From NCBI RefSeq assembly GCF_014651855.1, contig NZ_BMXR01000013.1, forward strand, positions 1 through 64,000: a DNA stretch of 64,000 bases. Reading direction: 5' to 3'. This document shows, piece after piece, positions 51,801 through 61,070 of the stretch (positions are counted from its first letter, which is position 1; every line of letters begins with the position of its first letter). This stretch comes from Saccharospirillum salsuginis (GTDB taxonomy: Bacteria; Pseudomonadota; Gammaproteobacteria; Pseudomonadales; Natronospirillaceae). A program made the translations under genes and the position numbers. A model generated the notes under the pieces. That model was not told the origin of the DNA. It saw only the letters and a program-made list of their open reading frames with translations, and ran no database searches.

Positions 51801-51827
51801 GAACTTTTTGCGACCGCGACAGTCAGA
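51801..51827 (+). promoter_or_regulatory. Sigma-E (AlgU) promoter of rpoE
   Basis: GAACTT (51801-51806), 16 bases, then TCAGA (51823-51827) fit the sigma-E -35/-10 consensus. It lies 39 bases upstream of the rpoE ATG and predicts positive autoregulation. Confidence 0.88.
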
Positions 51828-51865
51828 GGCTGTATCGCAACAAGTAACCCGTGGAGAGCGCCTCT

Positions 51866-52471
51866 ATGGCCAACGATGCCGATCAGCGGCTGGTGGATAA
51901 AGCCCAAAAGGGCGAGAAGCGAGCCTTTGATCTATTGGTCCTCAAGTATCAACACCGGGTCGCCACCGTCGTCACGCGCTACCTGCGCGACAGCGATGCC
52001 GTACCGGACATCGTCCAGGAGGCGTTTATCAAGGCCTATCGAGCCTTGCCGGCCTTTCGCGGTGACAGTGCCTTTTACACCTGGCTGTACCGGATCGCGA
52101 TCAACTGCGCGAACAATTATCTGGACGCCAACGGTCGGCGTCCGAGTGGCAACAGCGTGGAATTGGACGAGACCGGCCTGGCTACGCCCCAGGCGCTGAC
52201 CGATATTGCGTCACCGGACCGGATTCTGGCGCGTGAGCAATTGGAGAAAGGCCTGAAACAATCGCTTGATCGCATGCCCGAGGATTTGCGGGTGGCGGTC
52301 ACGCTGAGGGAATTCGAGGGGCTGAGTTACGAAGACATCGCCCACATCATGGACACACCCATCGGCACCGTACGATCGCGCATTTTCAGGGCGCGCGATG
52401 CCATCGAGAAAGACCTGAACAGCCTGATGACCGCTCCTGCCCGACAGGCGGCATCCGATCCCGTGAGGTGA
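51866..52471 (+). CDS. rpoE: Envelope-stress sigma factor RpoE (AlgU)
   Basis: Extracytoplasmic-function sigma factor that responds to misfolded outer-membrane proteins. The 201-aa protein has region 2 (DLLVLKYQHRV, DIVQEAFIKAYRALPAFRG) and region 4 (LREFEGLSYEDIAHIM, GTVRSRIFRARDAI). The ATG at 51866 has GGAGAG before it. Its own sigma-E promoter precedes it and rseA, its anti-sigma factor, follows with near overlap. Confidence 0.97.
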   Translation: MANDADQRLVDKAQKGEKRAFDLLVLKYQHRVATVVTRYLRDSDAVPDIVQEAFIKAYRALPAFRGDSAFYTWLYRIAINCANNYLDANGRRPSGNSVELDETGLATPQALTDIASPDRILAREQLEKGLKQSLDRMPEDLRVAVTLREFEGLSYEDIAHIMDTPIGTVRSRIFRARDAIEKDLNSLMTAPARQAASDPVR

Positions 52472-52473
52472 AC

Positions 52474-52959
52474 ATGAACGATCGCGTCAATGAGAGTTTT
52501 TCCGCCTTCCTGGATGGAGAGGCCAGCGAGGTCGATATCCAGAGGTTGATGAAAGCGCTCGACAAGAACCCCGAGCTGCTGGACGACTGGCATCGGCTTT
52601 CCCAGGTGCAGGCCGCCATGGCCGGCGACGTCGTGGTGGATGTGGGCCGGCAGCGGTTGGACGACTCTGCCGGGGATCACGTTGAGCCGCCCGCACCGCG
52701 TCGGTCCCTGGCCAAACGCCTCAGTCAAATGGCCGTCGCGGCCGGCGTGGCGGTGGTCGTGGTGATCGGTGCCCGCTGGGAGACACCGCAACAGCCGGAC
52801 ACCCAGGTGGCCGGGATTCAGGATGTGGACGCCGCCCAGGCCCGATTCGAGGCCCAGCAGCGTTTGAATTCCTATCTGCGCCAGCATGCCGAAGCCGCCT
52901 CCTACAGCAGCGGTCATGCGGTGGTGCCATCCAACTTGCAGTGGGAAGCCAGCGAATGA
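52474..52959 (+). CDS. rseA: Anti-sigma-E factor RseA (MucA)
   Basis: RseA is a single-span inner-membrane protein that holds RpoE inactive until cut by DegS and RseP-type proteases. The 161-aa protein has the N-terminal sigma-binding domain (SAFLDGEASEVDIQRLM), a transmembrane helix near 88-101 (MAVAAGVAVVVVIGA), and a periplasmic tail. GAGG lies six bases before the ATG at 52474; a GTG at 52468 overlapping the rpoE stop is an alternative. rseB overlaps its end. Confidence 0.92.
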   Translation: MNDRVNESFSAFLDGEASEVDIQRLMKALDKNPELLDDWHRLSQVQAAMAGDVVVDVGRQRLDDSAGDHVEPPAPRRSLAKRLSQMAVAAGVAVVVVIGARWETPQQPDTQVAGIQDVDAAQARFEAQQRLNSYLRQHAEAASYSSGHAVVPSNLQWEASE

Positions 52960-53894
52960 AACGTCTGCTTTTGGTGATCGTCTGCCTGATGTCGATGCCG
53001 GCTTTCGCCATGGAGTGGCAGTGGCTCAACGAAATGCGTTCGGCCATCCGGGACATGAGTTATCAGGGGGAATACCTGCATCGCCGTGGCGACGAAACAA
53101 GCGTGTTTTCGATCGCCCACGCGACCCGAGACGGCGAAGCGGTGGAGCTGTTGCAACAACTCGATGGCAGCATGATCGAGGTGTTACGCGAAGGCGATCG
53201 CGTGGTCTGTTACTACCCGAAAGGCTCGGAAGACCTGGTCGATCGGGCCATTCCGGCCGCGCCATTCTCGCAGATGGGGCCGATGCAGCTCGAGCGCATC
53301 GCGAAATCCTATCGGGCCATGGCCATGGGCGAGGCCCGGGTGGCCGGTCGCGATGCCCGGGTGGTGTCGCTCAGCGCTGACGATTGGCGTTATCAGCACA
53401 AGCTCTGGCTGGATAAGGCCACCGGTTTGCTGTTGCAGTCCGAAATTCGCGGCCAGGACGGTACCGTGTTGGAACAGTTCCGCTACACCCGACTGACCAT
53501 CGGTGAGCCGGTCAGTGATCAGGCTTTGCAGCCGAGCCTGGCCAAGGCCCAGGTGCGTCAGCAGACGCAGTACCGTTCCGAGCCGGAGCAACCGGATGCC
53601 GGCGGATTTGTGACCGAACCCGGTTGGTTGCCGCCCATGTTCGAACTGGAAATGACCGAGCGGCATACCGGGTCCGACGGCTGGATGGAAAAGCGGGTCT
53701 ACAGCGATGGACTGGCCACGTTCTCGGTATTCGTCGAGCCGGCCATGGACGAGGATCCCATGGACAGTCAGGCACGCATGGGCGCGACCCATGCCGTGAT
53801 GCAACAGCAGGGTGACCTGATGGTGACCGTGATCGGTGAGATTCCGGTGGAGACGGCGCGCCGTTTGCTGAGCTCGGTCCAGCGGGTACAATAA
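52956..53894 (+). CDS. rseB: Sigma-E regulatory protein RseB (MucB)
   Basis: RseB is a periplasmic protein that binds RseA and senses lipopolysaccharide intermediates, protecting RseA from cleavage. The 312-aa protein has a signal peptide (cut near MPAFA-ME) and the MucB/RseB two-domain fold, with the lipid-binding LolA-like N-terminal domain (SYQGEYLHRRGDETSVFSI in part). Its ATG overlaps the rseA stop (ATGA). Confidence 0.95.
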   Translation: MKRLLLVIVCLMSMPAFAMEWQWLNEMRSAIRDMSYQGEYLHRRGDETSVFSIAHATRDGEAVELLQQLDGSMIEVLREGDRVVCYYPKGSEDLVDRAIPAAPFSQMGPMQLERIAKSYRAMAMGEARVAGRDARVVSLSADDWRYQHKLWLDKATGLLLQSEIRGQDGTVLEQFRYTRLTIGEPVSDQALQPSLAKAQVRQQTQYRSEPEQPDAGGFVTEPGWLPPMFELEMTERHTGSDGWMEKRVYSDGLATFSVFVEPAMDEDPMDSQARMGATHAVMQQQGDLMVTVIGEIPVETARRLLSSVQRVQ

Positions 53895-53914
53895 CGCCTT
53901 CAACCCTTCACAGA

Positions 53915-54394
53915 GTGGCCGCATCCTTGGTTCGAGAAGAAGGCATCGTGGTTCAGGTCGAAGCCGGCCAGGTCGTTGTGGCCGTGGTCCAGACCAGCGC
54001 CTGCCAGAGTTGCAAGGCCAAGCAGGGCTGCGGCCAGGCCGCGCTGAGCGACTGGGGCGATGCCGATCGCCAGGCCGCCAAAAACCACTTCCGCATTCCC
54101 CATGACGGCTCGCTTAAACCGGGCGATGCCGTCACACTCGGTATCGAGGAAGACACCGTCTCGCTCGCCGCCGTCTGGATGTACCTGTGGCCCCTGGCCA
54201 GTGCTTTTTTCGCGTTACTCGGCGGGGCCGCCCTCGGCTGGCCGGAACCGGTGCAACTGGGCGCCGCTTTGGTCGGCGGCGGCCTGGCATTCGGTGTGAC
54301 ACGCCGTCGCTTCCGCCGAGCCGACGATCGCTGGATCCCCCGCATTCTGGAAAGCCGGCCGGGCGGGGACTCGCTCATCGTACGTGCCGGCTGA
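53915..54394 (+). CDS. rseC: SoxR-reducing / sigma-E regulatory protein RseC (MucC)
   Basis: A 159-aa inner-membrane protein with a cysteine-rich N-terminal motif (CQSCKAKQGCG) that may bind an iron-sulfur cluster, and two transmembrane helices (about 85-105 and 112-128). RseC influences the sigma-E pathway and, with the Rsx/Rnf system, SoxR reduction. It is the fourth gene of the rpoE operon. The GTG at 53915 has a weak ribosome-binding site. Confidence 0.9.
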   Translation: MAASLVREEGIVVQVEAGQVVVAVVQTSACQSCKAKQGCGQAALSDWGDADRQAAKNHFRIPHDGSLKPGDAVTLGIEEDTVSLAAVWMYLWPLASAFFALLGGAALGWPEPVQLGAALVGGGLAFGVTRRRFRRADDRWIPRILESRPGGDSLIVRAG

Positions 54395-54528
54395 GATCGA
54401 TTCCGGCGCTGTTGCCCGGCTTTCGTCAGGACGCGTACAGCCTCGCGTCAAGGCCCCGCGCAGCGGAGTAAATGGGGTGTAAAACGACCCGTCTCGCCCG
54501 CTTGCATTCATCGCTTGTGTCCTAATAT

Positions 54529-54550
54529 CCGTTCGTACCTCGTCGAACGG
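54529..54550 (+). promoter_or_regulatory. Hairpin in the mucD leader
   Basis: CCGTTCG (54529-54535) pairs with CGAACGG (54544-54550) seven bases before the AGGAG of mucD. The hairpin could modulate translation or be a protein-binding site. The 54395-54572 gap contains no gene and no clear sigma-E promoter. Confidence 0.4.
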
Positions 54551-54572
54551 AACGGATAGGAGACGTATTTCT

Positions 54573-55961
54573 ATGTTACATCGGACTTCCAAGGTGACCG
54601 GATCCACGCTGAAGCTCTTGTTGGCGGTGGTTTTTCTGGTGGCTGGTCAGGCCACGGCGGAATCGCTGCCCGACTTCACCGGACTGGTGAAAGATCTGTC
54701 GCCGTCCGTGGTCAAGATCACCACGACAACGACCGTTGCTCGCGGTGAACAACAACAGGTGCCGGAGATCTTTCGCTACTTCTTCGGCGATCAATTGCCC
54801 AATAACCCGAATTTCCAACAGCCTAACCCGCGGCCTCGCGAAGGGTTGGGCTCCGGTTTCATCATCTCCGAAGACGGCTACATCCTGACCAACAACCACG
54901 TGGTCGAAGGCGCGGACGAAGTGTCCGTGACGCTGACCGACGGCACCGAGTACAAAGCAGAGATCATGGGCTCCGATGCGCAGACCGATGTCGCTCTGTT
55001 GAAGGTGGAAGCCGATGGGTTGCCCGCAGTCACCATGGGCGACAGCGACGACCTGGCCGTCGGCGAGTGGGTGTTGGCCATCGGATCGCCGTTCGACTTC
55101 GAGTACTCGGTCACCGCCGGCATCGTCAGCGCCAAGGGGCGCGCCCTGGGAGGCATCGAGCGCTATGTGCCCTTCATCCAGACCGACGTGGCCATCAACC
55201 CGGGCAACTCCGGTGGCCCCCTGTTCAACCTGGATGGTGAGGTCGTTGGCATCAACGCCCAGATCTACACCCGTTCCGGCGGTTTCATGGGCTTGTCCTT
55301 CGCCATCCCGATCAACATCGCCATGGACGTGGCCGATCAGTTGAAGGAAACCGGTGAGGTCCAGCGTGGCTGGCTCGGCGTCGAAATGTACCCGCCGTTT
55401 AATGAAAACCGCGAACTGGCCGAATCGCTGGGGCTGGATCGTCCCGAAGGTGCGCTGATCGCCCGGGTGTTCGAGGGCAGCCCGGCGGCTGAAGCCGGCA
55501 TCCAGGCCGATGACGTTATTGTTGAATTCAATGGACAATCGGTGCGCCGCTATTCCGATCTGCCGCCGCTGGTTGGTCAGGTTCGTCCCGGCTCCAGCGC
55601 GGAGGTGGTCGTTGTTCGTGACGGCGAGGAAGTCGAGCTGGAGGTGACCATCGGTACCCTGGACGAAGAGCAACTGGCGTCCGGCGGACCGGCACAGACC
55701 ACCGACAATCCGTTCAACATCATCGTTCAGGATGTCGAAAACCGGGACGGCGTTCTGGTCGAACAGGTCTTCGAAGGGCCGGCTCAGGAGGCCGGGCTGC
55801 GCAGCGGTGACGTCATCACCATGCTGGCCGGGGAGTTCGTCCGCAGCAAAGAGGATTTCGACCGGTTGGTGGGCCAATTGCCGGAAAACGGTGCTGTGGC
55901 GGTGCGCATCCTGCGCGGCAACAACATCGTCTATCTGGCGATCCCCACGGACTCCGAGTAA
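54573..55961 (+). CDS. mucD: Periplasmic serine protease, DegP/MucD family
   Basis: A 462-aa HtrA-type protease and chaperone that degrades misfolded envelope proteins. It has a signal peptide (cut near GQATA-ES), a trypsin-like domain with catalytic H109, D139 and S213 (GNSGGP), and two PDZ domains (about 265-350 and 370-455). The AGGAG is 11 bases before the ATG. Location after rseC corresponds to mucD of the algU-mucABCD operon. Confidence 0.95.
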   Translation: MLHRTSKVTGSTLKLLLAVVFLVAGQATAESLPDFTGLVKDLSPSVVKITTTTTVARGEQQQVPEIFRYFFGDQLPNNPNFQQPNPRPREGLGSGFIISEDGYILTNNHVVEGADEVSVTLTDGTEYKAEIMGSDAQTDVALLKVEADGLPAVTMGDSDDLAVGEWVLAIGSPFDFEYSVTAGIVSAKGRALGGIERYVPFIQTDVAINPGNSGGPLFNLDGEVVGINAQIYTRSGGFMGLSFAIPINIAMDVADQLKETGEVQRGWLGVEMYPPFNENRELAESLGLDRPEGALIARVFEGSPAAEAGIQADDVIVEFNGQSVRRYSDLPPLVGQVRPGSSAEVVVVRDGEEVELEVTIGTLDEEQLASGGPAQTTDNPFNIIVQDVENRDGVLVEQVFEGPAQEAGLRSGDVITMLAGEFVRSKEDFDRLVGQLPENGAVAVRILRGNNIVYLAIPTDSE

Positions 55962-56089
55962 CGTCCGCATCCCATCCGGCGATCCCCGCTTACAGGCCGG
56001 GATCGCCGAACCCCACCCGGGGTCGCGTGGTTTTCCCCGCCCAAATAGTATAAACTCGCGACCCCATTTTTAGCCGAGTGTTAGCTTCT

Positions 56090-57892
56090 GTGAGCAGCGA
56101 TCTCTCCCATATTCGCAACTTTTCCATCATCGCCCACATCGACCATGGTAAATCCACACTGGCGGACCGGTTCATCCAGGTTTGCGGCGGGTTGACGGAC
56201 CGCGAGATGGCCGAACAGGTTCTCGACTCGATGGACCTGGAGCGGGAGCGTGGCATCACCATCAAGGCCCAAAGCGTGACGCTCGACTACAAGGCGCGGG
56301 ATGGCAAGGTGTACCAGTTGAATTTCATCGACACCCCGGGCCATGTCGACTTTTCCTACGAGGTGTCCCGTTCGCTGTACGCGTGCGAAGGGGCCTTGCT
56401 GGTTGTGGACGCCGGTCAGGGCGTCGAAGCCCAGTCCGTCGCCAACTGTTATACGGCGATCGAACAGGGCCTCGAAGTCCTGCCGGTGCTGAACAAGATG
56501 GACCTGCCCCAGGCCGAACCGGACCGGGTGATTCAGGAAATCGAGGAAATCATCGGTCTGGAGGCGCACGACGCCGTGCGGGCTTCGGCCAAGAGCGGTC
56601 TGGGTATCGAGGACATCCTCGAGCAGTTGATAGAGCGCATCCCGCCGCCGGAAGGCGATCTCGAGGCCGACCTGCAGGCGCTGATCATCGATTCCTGGTT
56701 CGACAACTACCTGGGTGTGGTCTCGCTGGTCCGCGTCCGTCAGGGCACGTTGAACAAGGGCGACAAGATTCTGATCAAGAGCACCGGTCGTCAGCACGTG
56801 GTCGACCGGCTGGGGATTTTCAACCCCAAGATGACCGACAAGACCGTGCTGAAGGCGGGCGAGGTCGGCTTCATCTGCGCCTCGATCAAGGAAATCCGAG
56901 GAGCCCCGGTAGGCGATACCATTACCCTGGCCACGACGCCGGACGTGCCCATGGTTCCCGGCTTCCAGAAGGTCAAACCTCAGGTGTACGCCGGTTTGTT
57001 CCCGGTCTCGGCCGACGACTACGGCGATTTCCGCGACGCCCTGGACAAGCTCAGCCTGAACGATGCGTCCCTGTTCTACGAACCGGAGAGCTCGGATGCG
57101 CTGGGTTTCGGTTTCCGTTGCGGCTTTTTGGGCATGCTGCACATGGAAATCGTGCAGGAGCGCCTGGAGCGCGAGTACGACCTGGACCTGATCACCACAG
57201 CCCCGACCGTGGTCTACGAGATCATGAAGACGGACGGCGAAGTGGTCATGGTGGACAACCCGTCCAAGCTGCCGGCCATCAATAACATCGAGGAATTCCG
57301 CGAGCCGATTGTGCATGCCACCATCCTGGTGCCCCAGGAACACGTCGGCAATGTCATCACCCTGTGCGTCGAGAAGCGTGGCGTGCAGAAAGACATGCAG
57401 TTCACCGGCGGTCAGGTCTCGCTGGTCTACGAACTGCCGATGGCGGAGATCGTCATGGACTTTTTCGATCGGTTGAAATCCGCCTCGCGCGGCTTCGCCT
57501 CGCTGGATTTCGCCTTCGACCGCTTCGAGGCGTCCAACCTGACCCGCCTGGACATCCTGGTCAACGGCGACCGGGTCGACGCCTTGGCGGTGATCATGCA
57601 CCGCGACCATGTCCAGCGCCGCGGACGCCTGCTGTGTGAAAAAATGAAAGAACTGATCCCCCGCCAACAGTTCGATGTGGCCGTTCAGGCGGCTATCGGC
57701 AATCAGGTGGTGGCCCGCACGACCGTTAAGGCCTTGCGCAAGAACGTGACCGCCAAGTGCTACGGCGGTGATGTCAGCCGTAAGAAAAAGCTGTTGCAGC
57801 GTCAGAAAGAGGGCAAGAAGCGCATGAAACAGGTGGGATCGGTATCGATTCCCCAGGATGCCTTCCTCGCCATCTTGAAAGTGGATAGTTAA
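56090..57892 (+). CDS. lepA: Ribosomal back-translocase / elongation factor 4 LepA
   Basis: LepA is a translational GTPase that acts on stalled or badly translocated ribosomes and in 30S assembly. The 600-aa protein has the G1 motif AHIDHGKST, RGITIKAQ (G2), DTPGH (G3), NKMDLP (G4) and the C-terminal signature KCYGGDVSRKKKLL. A GTG at 56090 begins MSSDLSHIRNF, like the Pseudomonas protein; a GTG at 56078 would add four residues. It forms an operon with lepB, rnc, era and recO. Confidence 0.97.
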   Translation: MSSDLSHIRNFSIIAHIDHGKSTLADRFIQVCGGLTDREMAEQVLDSMDLERERGITIKAQSVTLDYKARDGKVYQLNFIDTPGHVDFSYEVSRSLYACEGALLVVDAGQGVEAQSVANCYTAIEQGLEVLPVLNKMDLPQAEPDRVIQEIEEIIGLEAHDAVRASAKSGLGIEDILEQLIERIPPPEGDLEADLQALIIDSWFDNYLGVVSLVRVRQGTLNKGDKILIKSTGRQHVVDRLGIFNPKMTDKTVLKAGEVGFICASIKEIRGAPVGDTITLATTPDVPMVPGFQKVKPQVYAGLFPVSADDYGDFRDALDKLSLNDASLFYEPESSDALGFGFRCGFLGMLHMEIVQERLEREYDLDLITTAPTVVYEIMKTDGEVVMVDNPSKLPAINNIEEFREPIVHATILVPQEHVGNVITLCVEKRGVQKDMQFTGGQVSLVYELPMAEIVMDFFDRLKSASRGFASLDFAFDRFEASNLTRLDILVNGDRVDALAVIMHRDHVQRRGRLLCEKMKELIPRQQFDVAVQAAIGNQVVARTTVKALRKNVTAKCYGGDVSRKKKLLQRQKEGKKRMKQVGSVSIPQDAFLAILKVDS

Positions 57893-57907
57893 AAGGAATT
57901 CCGACGG

Positions 57908-59011
57908 ATGAATGTGATTGTAATCTTCTGGGCCTGCCTGGCACTGACCGCTGCCTTGGCGATGCTGATTTTCGCCCGCGAGCACAAGCGCCTGTCAACG
58001 GCGGCCGACCAGGCCGAGTGGGACGAGTCCCAGTTGCAGGCTCTGTTCTCGCCCAGCATTCAGGAACGCGGCCTGGGGTACGTTCTGCTGGCGATGCTGG
58101 CGTTGTTGATCTGGCAGACCATCCGTCAGAGTTTCGATTTCGCGCTTCTGCTGGTGGTCGCCACCGGGGTCACCGGCCTGATCTATCTGGCCGATGTCCT
58201 GGTGCTGCGGCCCTATCGCCAGCGAGTGCTCAAGGCGGCCCAGGGCAGCATCGACAACTTCGAGGAAACCGCCGCCCAACTGAACACCGAGCCGGGTCTG
58301 ATCGAAAACAGCCGGTCTTTCTTCCCGGTGTTGTTGCTGGTGTTCGTGCTGCGCAGCTTTCTGTTCGAGCCGTTCCAGATCCCCTCCGGGTCGATGAAGC
58401 CGACGCTCGAAATCGGCGATTTCATTCTGGTCAACCGGTTCACCTACGGCATCCGTATGCCGGTAACCAATGATGTCGTCATTCCGGTCAATCAGCCGGA
58501 GCGGGGCGATATCATCGTTTTTCGGCCACCGCATGAACCCGACAAGAACTTCATCAAGCGTGTAATCGGCCTGCCCGGCGATCGCATCCAGTACGACTAT
58601 GGTCGGCGCATCCTGCGCATCAACGGCGAAGTGGTCGAGCATGAGTTCGAAGGCCGGGTGTCGGACGAAGAGGGCAATTACCTGCGCTACACCGAGCACC
58701 TGAACAGCCTCGACCATTCGATCTACCTGAACCAGACCGGCCCCAATCGGCATCCGCATGAATGGCTGCCGCCGGCGGGCGTGGTCGTGCCGCAGGGGCA
58801 TTATTTCGTCATGGGCGACAACCGTGATTCGAGCCACGACTCCCGTTACTGGGAGGGCCAGCGCCGCATCCAGCAGGGCGACTACGGCAACAACGGCGAG
58901 AACGCCTGGGGGTTCGTCGATGAAAACGCCATTCTGGGCGAAGCTGTCGGCATCTGGATGCACTGGGAGGGCTGGTATCCCAGCTTCTCGCGCCTGGGTG
59001 GGATTGAGTAA
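57908..59011 (+). CDS. lepB: Signal peptidase I LepB, with an extended N-terminus
   Basis: LepB removes signal peptides at the periplasmic face of the inner membrane. The catalytic dyad is S162 (IPSGSM) and K217 (FIKRVIGLPGD), and the C-terminal MGDNRDSSHDSRYW motif is intact. At 367 aa it is longer than typical forms: residues 1-150 contain three to four hydrophobic segments before the catalytic domain instead of the one or two usual. GGAATT lies nine bases before the ATG. A 98-base gap separates it from the DUF4845 gene. Confidence 0.96.
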   Translation: MNVIVIFWACLALTAALAMLIFAREHKRLSTAADQAEWDESQLQALFSPSIQERGLGYVLLAMLALLIWQTIRQSFDFALLLVVATGVTGLIYLADVLVLRPYRQRVLKAAQGSIDNFEETAAQLNTEPGLIENSRSFFPVLLLVFVLRSFLFEPFQIPSGSMKPTLEIGDFILVNRFTYGIRMPVTNDVVIPVNQPERGDIIVFRPPHEPDKNFIKRVIGLPGDRIQYDYGRRILRINGEVVEHEFEGRVSDEEGNYLRYTEHLNSLDHSIYLNQTGPNRHPHEWLPPAGVVVPQGHYFVMGDNRDSSHDSRYWEGQRRIQQGDYGNNGENAWGFVDENAILGEAVGIWMHWEGWYPSFSRLGGIE

Positions 59012-59109
59012 CGCCGCCGCAGTGGGCAAAATGGCCTGATGTTTTGTCTGTAAACCCGGTGATAGCCCGACAGCGTCGGGTATCACCTTGCCGAATAGGA
59101 TGAAAATCG

Positions 59110-59475
59110 ATGCGCACACCCGGTCGCGAACGCGGCATGTCGCTGTGGAGTCTGGCTTTTTTACTCTTTCTGGTCGTTTTCTTCGGCTTGCTGGTGGTTA
59201 AACTGGCCGGCCCCTACTACGACCAGTTCACACTCGATCAGATGATCGATCGTGCCGTTACCGATATGGCGGGTTCCGAATTTTCCGAGTCCGAGTTTCG
59301 GGATCGGCTCAACAAGAACCTGAACATCAACAATATCGAGTTGGACTTGCGCAAGGATTTGTCCTTCGAGACACGTTCGAACGACCCCAAGGTGGTGCTG
59401 GACTATGAAAAACGCATTCACATCTTCGGCAATGTGGATGTCGTGCTGAGCTTTCACGAAGAGTACGGATTGTAA
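59110..59475 (+). CDS. DUF4845 membrane protein between lepB and rnc
   Basis: A 121-aa protein with one transmembrane helix (about 11-33) and a small soluble domain (GPYYDQFTLDQMI; DVVLSFHEEYGL). The family is often found between lepB and rnc in gammaproteobacteria and its role is unknown. An AGGATG upstream serves as ribosome-binding site. rnc begins four bases after its stop. Confidence 0.9.
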   Translation: MRTPGRERGMSLWSLAFLLFLVVFFGLLVVKLAGPYYDQFTLDQMIDRAVTDMAGSEFSESEFRDRLNKNLNINNIELDLRKDLSFETRSNDPKVVLDYEKRIHIFGNVDVVLSFHEEYGL

Positions 59476-59478
59476 TCA

Positions 59479-60162
59479 GTGTCATTAGCCATCGATCGCC
59501 TCTACGGGCGTCTGGGTTACCGGTTCTCCAATGAAGAACTGCTGATCCAGGCGCTGACGCATCGCAGTCATTCGCGACGCAACAACGAACGCCTGGAATT
59601 CCTGGGCGATGCCATCTTGAACTGCACCATCGCCCAGCAGCTGTTCTCCCGTTTCCCCAAGGCACGGGAAGGGCAGTTGTCCCGGTTGCGGGCCCATCTG
59701 GTCAAGGGCGAGACCCTGGCCGAGCTGGCGCGCGAGTTCGAGCTGGGCGAATGCCTGCGACTGGGCAGCGGCGAGTTGAAAAGCGGCGGTTTCCGGCGCG
59801 ACAGCATTCTCGCCGATGCCGTCGAGGCGGTTATTGGCGCCATCAGCCTGGACAGCTCCATGGCGGACGCGCAGAACGTCATCATCCGTTGGTACGAACC
59901 GCGCCTGTCCGACATCAACCTGAGCGACAACATCAAGGATTCCAAGACCCGGCTGCAGGAATTTCTGCAGTCGCGCAAAGCGCCCTTGCCGGTGTACAAC
60001 GTACGCGAAGTCAACGGCGAGGCACACGACCAGAACTTCATCGTGGATTGCGAGGTCGCCGGCCTCGATCAAGCCACCGTCGGCGAAGGCAACAGCCGAC
60101 GCATTGCCGAGCAGGAAGCGGCCCGCGCCGCCCTCAAAGCTCTCGGAGAGAAACTCAAGTGA
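59479..60162 (+). CDS. rnc: Ribonuclease III
   Basis: RNase III cuts double-stranded RNA in rRNA processing and mRNA control. The 227-aa protein has the catalytic signature NERLEFLGDAIL (36-47), the second acidic site DAVEAVIGAI, and a C-terminal dsRNA-binding domain (from about 155). It starts with GTG at 59479. era overlaps its stop (GTGA), which commonly allows RNase III to control both. Confidence 0.97.
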   Translation: MSLAIDRLYGRLGYRFSNEELLIQALTHRSHSRRNNERLEFLGDAILNCTIAQQLFSRFPKAREGQLSRLRAHLVKGETLAELAREFELGECLRLGSGELKSGGFRRDSILADAVEAVIGAISLDSSMADAQNVIIRWYEPRLSDINLSDNIKDSKTRLQEFLQSRKAPLPVYNVREVNGEAHDQNFIVDCEVAGLDQATVGEGNSRRIAEQEAARAALKALGEKLK

Positions 60163-61070
60163 ATCAGCACTACGACATCAACACCCATTGTGGCTTCGTC
60201 GCCATCGTCGGGCGCCCCAATGTGGGCAAATCGACCCTGATGAACCACATCCTGGGGCAAAAGATATCCATCACCTCGCGCAAACCGCAAACCACGCGGC
60301 ATCAGGTGATGGGCATTCATACCGAAGGGGACAACCAGATCGTCTTCGTCGACACGCCCGGCATGCATCGTCAGGAAGAGCGGGCCATCAACCGCCACAT
60401 GAACCGTGCCGCCGATTCGGCCCTGTCCGACGTCGACGCCGTCATTCTGGTGGTCGACCGCACCGTCTGGACCGATGAGGACCAGTGGGTGCTGGACAAG
60501 ATCAAGAAAGTGAAAGCGCCGGTCATCCTGGCGATCAACAAGGTCGACCAGTTGGACGACAAGAACGCCCTGCTGCCGCACATCGACACCCTCGCCAAGC
60601 AATTCGCCTTCGCCGAGGTCGTGCCCATGTCCGCGTTGCGCGGTAAAAACCTGGACGCTCTCACCCAGAGCATCGTCAGTCGCCTGCCGGTCAGCCCCTT
60701 CCACTTCCCGGAAGAGCAGATCACCGACCGCACCGAACGCTTCATGGCGGCCGAGTTGATCCGCGAGAAACTGATGCGCCAGTTGGGCGCGGAATTGCCG
60801 TATTCAATGGCCGTCGAGATCGAACAATTCCAGTTCGAAGACGGTGTTCTGCACATTCACGGTCTGATACTGGTCGAACGCCAGGGGCAGAAGAAAATTG
60901 TCATCGGCGACAAGGGCACCCGCATCAAGAAAGTCGGCCACGACGCCCGGGTCGACATGGAAAGCCTGTTCGACGCCCGCGTCATGCTCAATCTCTGGGT
61001 CAAGGTCAAAGGCGGCTGGGCCGACGACGAACGCGCACTGAAAAGCCTGGGCTACCTCGACGAATCATGA
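60159..61070 (+). CDS. era: GTPase Era
   Basis: Era is a GTPase that binds the 3' end of 16S rRNA during 30S maturation. The 303-aa protein has GRPNVGKS (18-25), the DTPG switch, NKVD, and a C-terminal KH domain with GDKGTRIKKVG. The GTG at 60159 overlaps the rnc stop and has GGAGAG nine bases before it. recO overlaps its end (ATGA). Confidence 0.97.
   Translation: MNQHYDINTHCGFVAIVGRPNVGKSTLMNHILGQKISITSRKPQTTRHQVMGIHTEGDNQIVFVDTPGMHRQEERAINRHMNRAADSALSDVDAVILVVDRTVWTDEDQWVLDKIKKVKAPVILAINKVDQLDDKNALLPHIDTLAKQFAFAEVVPMSALRGKNLDALTQSIVSRLPVSPFHFPEEQITDRTERFMAAELIREKLMRQLGAELPYSMAVEIEQFQFEDGVLHIHGLILVERQGQKKIVIGDKGTRIKKVGHDARVDMESLFDARVMLNLWVKVKGGWADDERALKSLGYLDES

Noticed and set aside
59751..61070. 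439-aa frame starting within rnc as a longer Era
   Set aside because: The first 136 codons are the out-of-frame image of rnc; a GTG with GGAGAG at 60159 gives the normal 303-aa Era.
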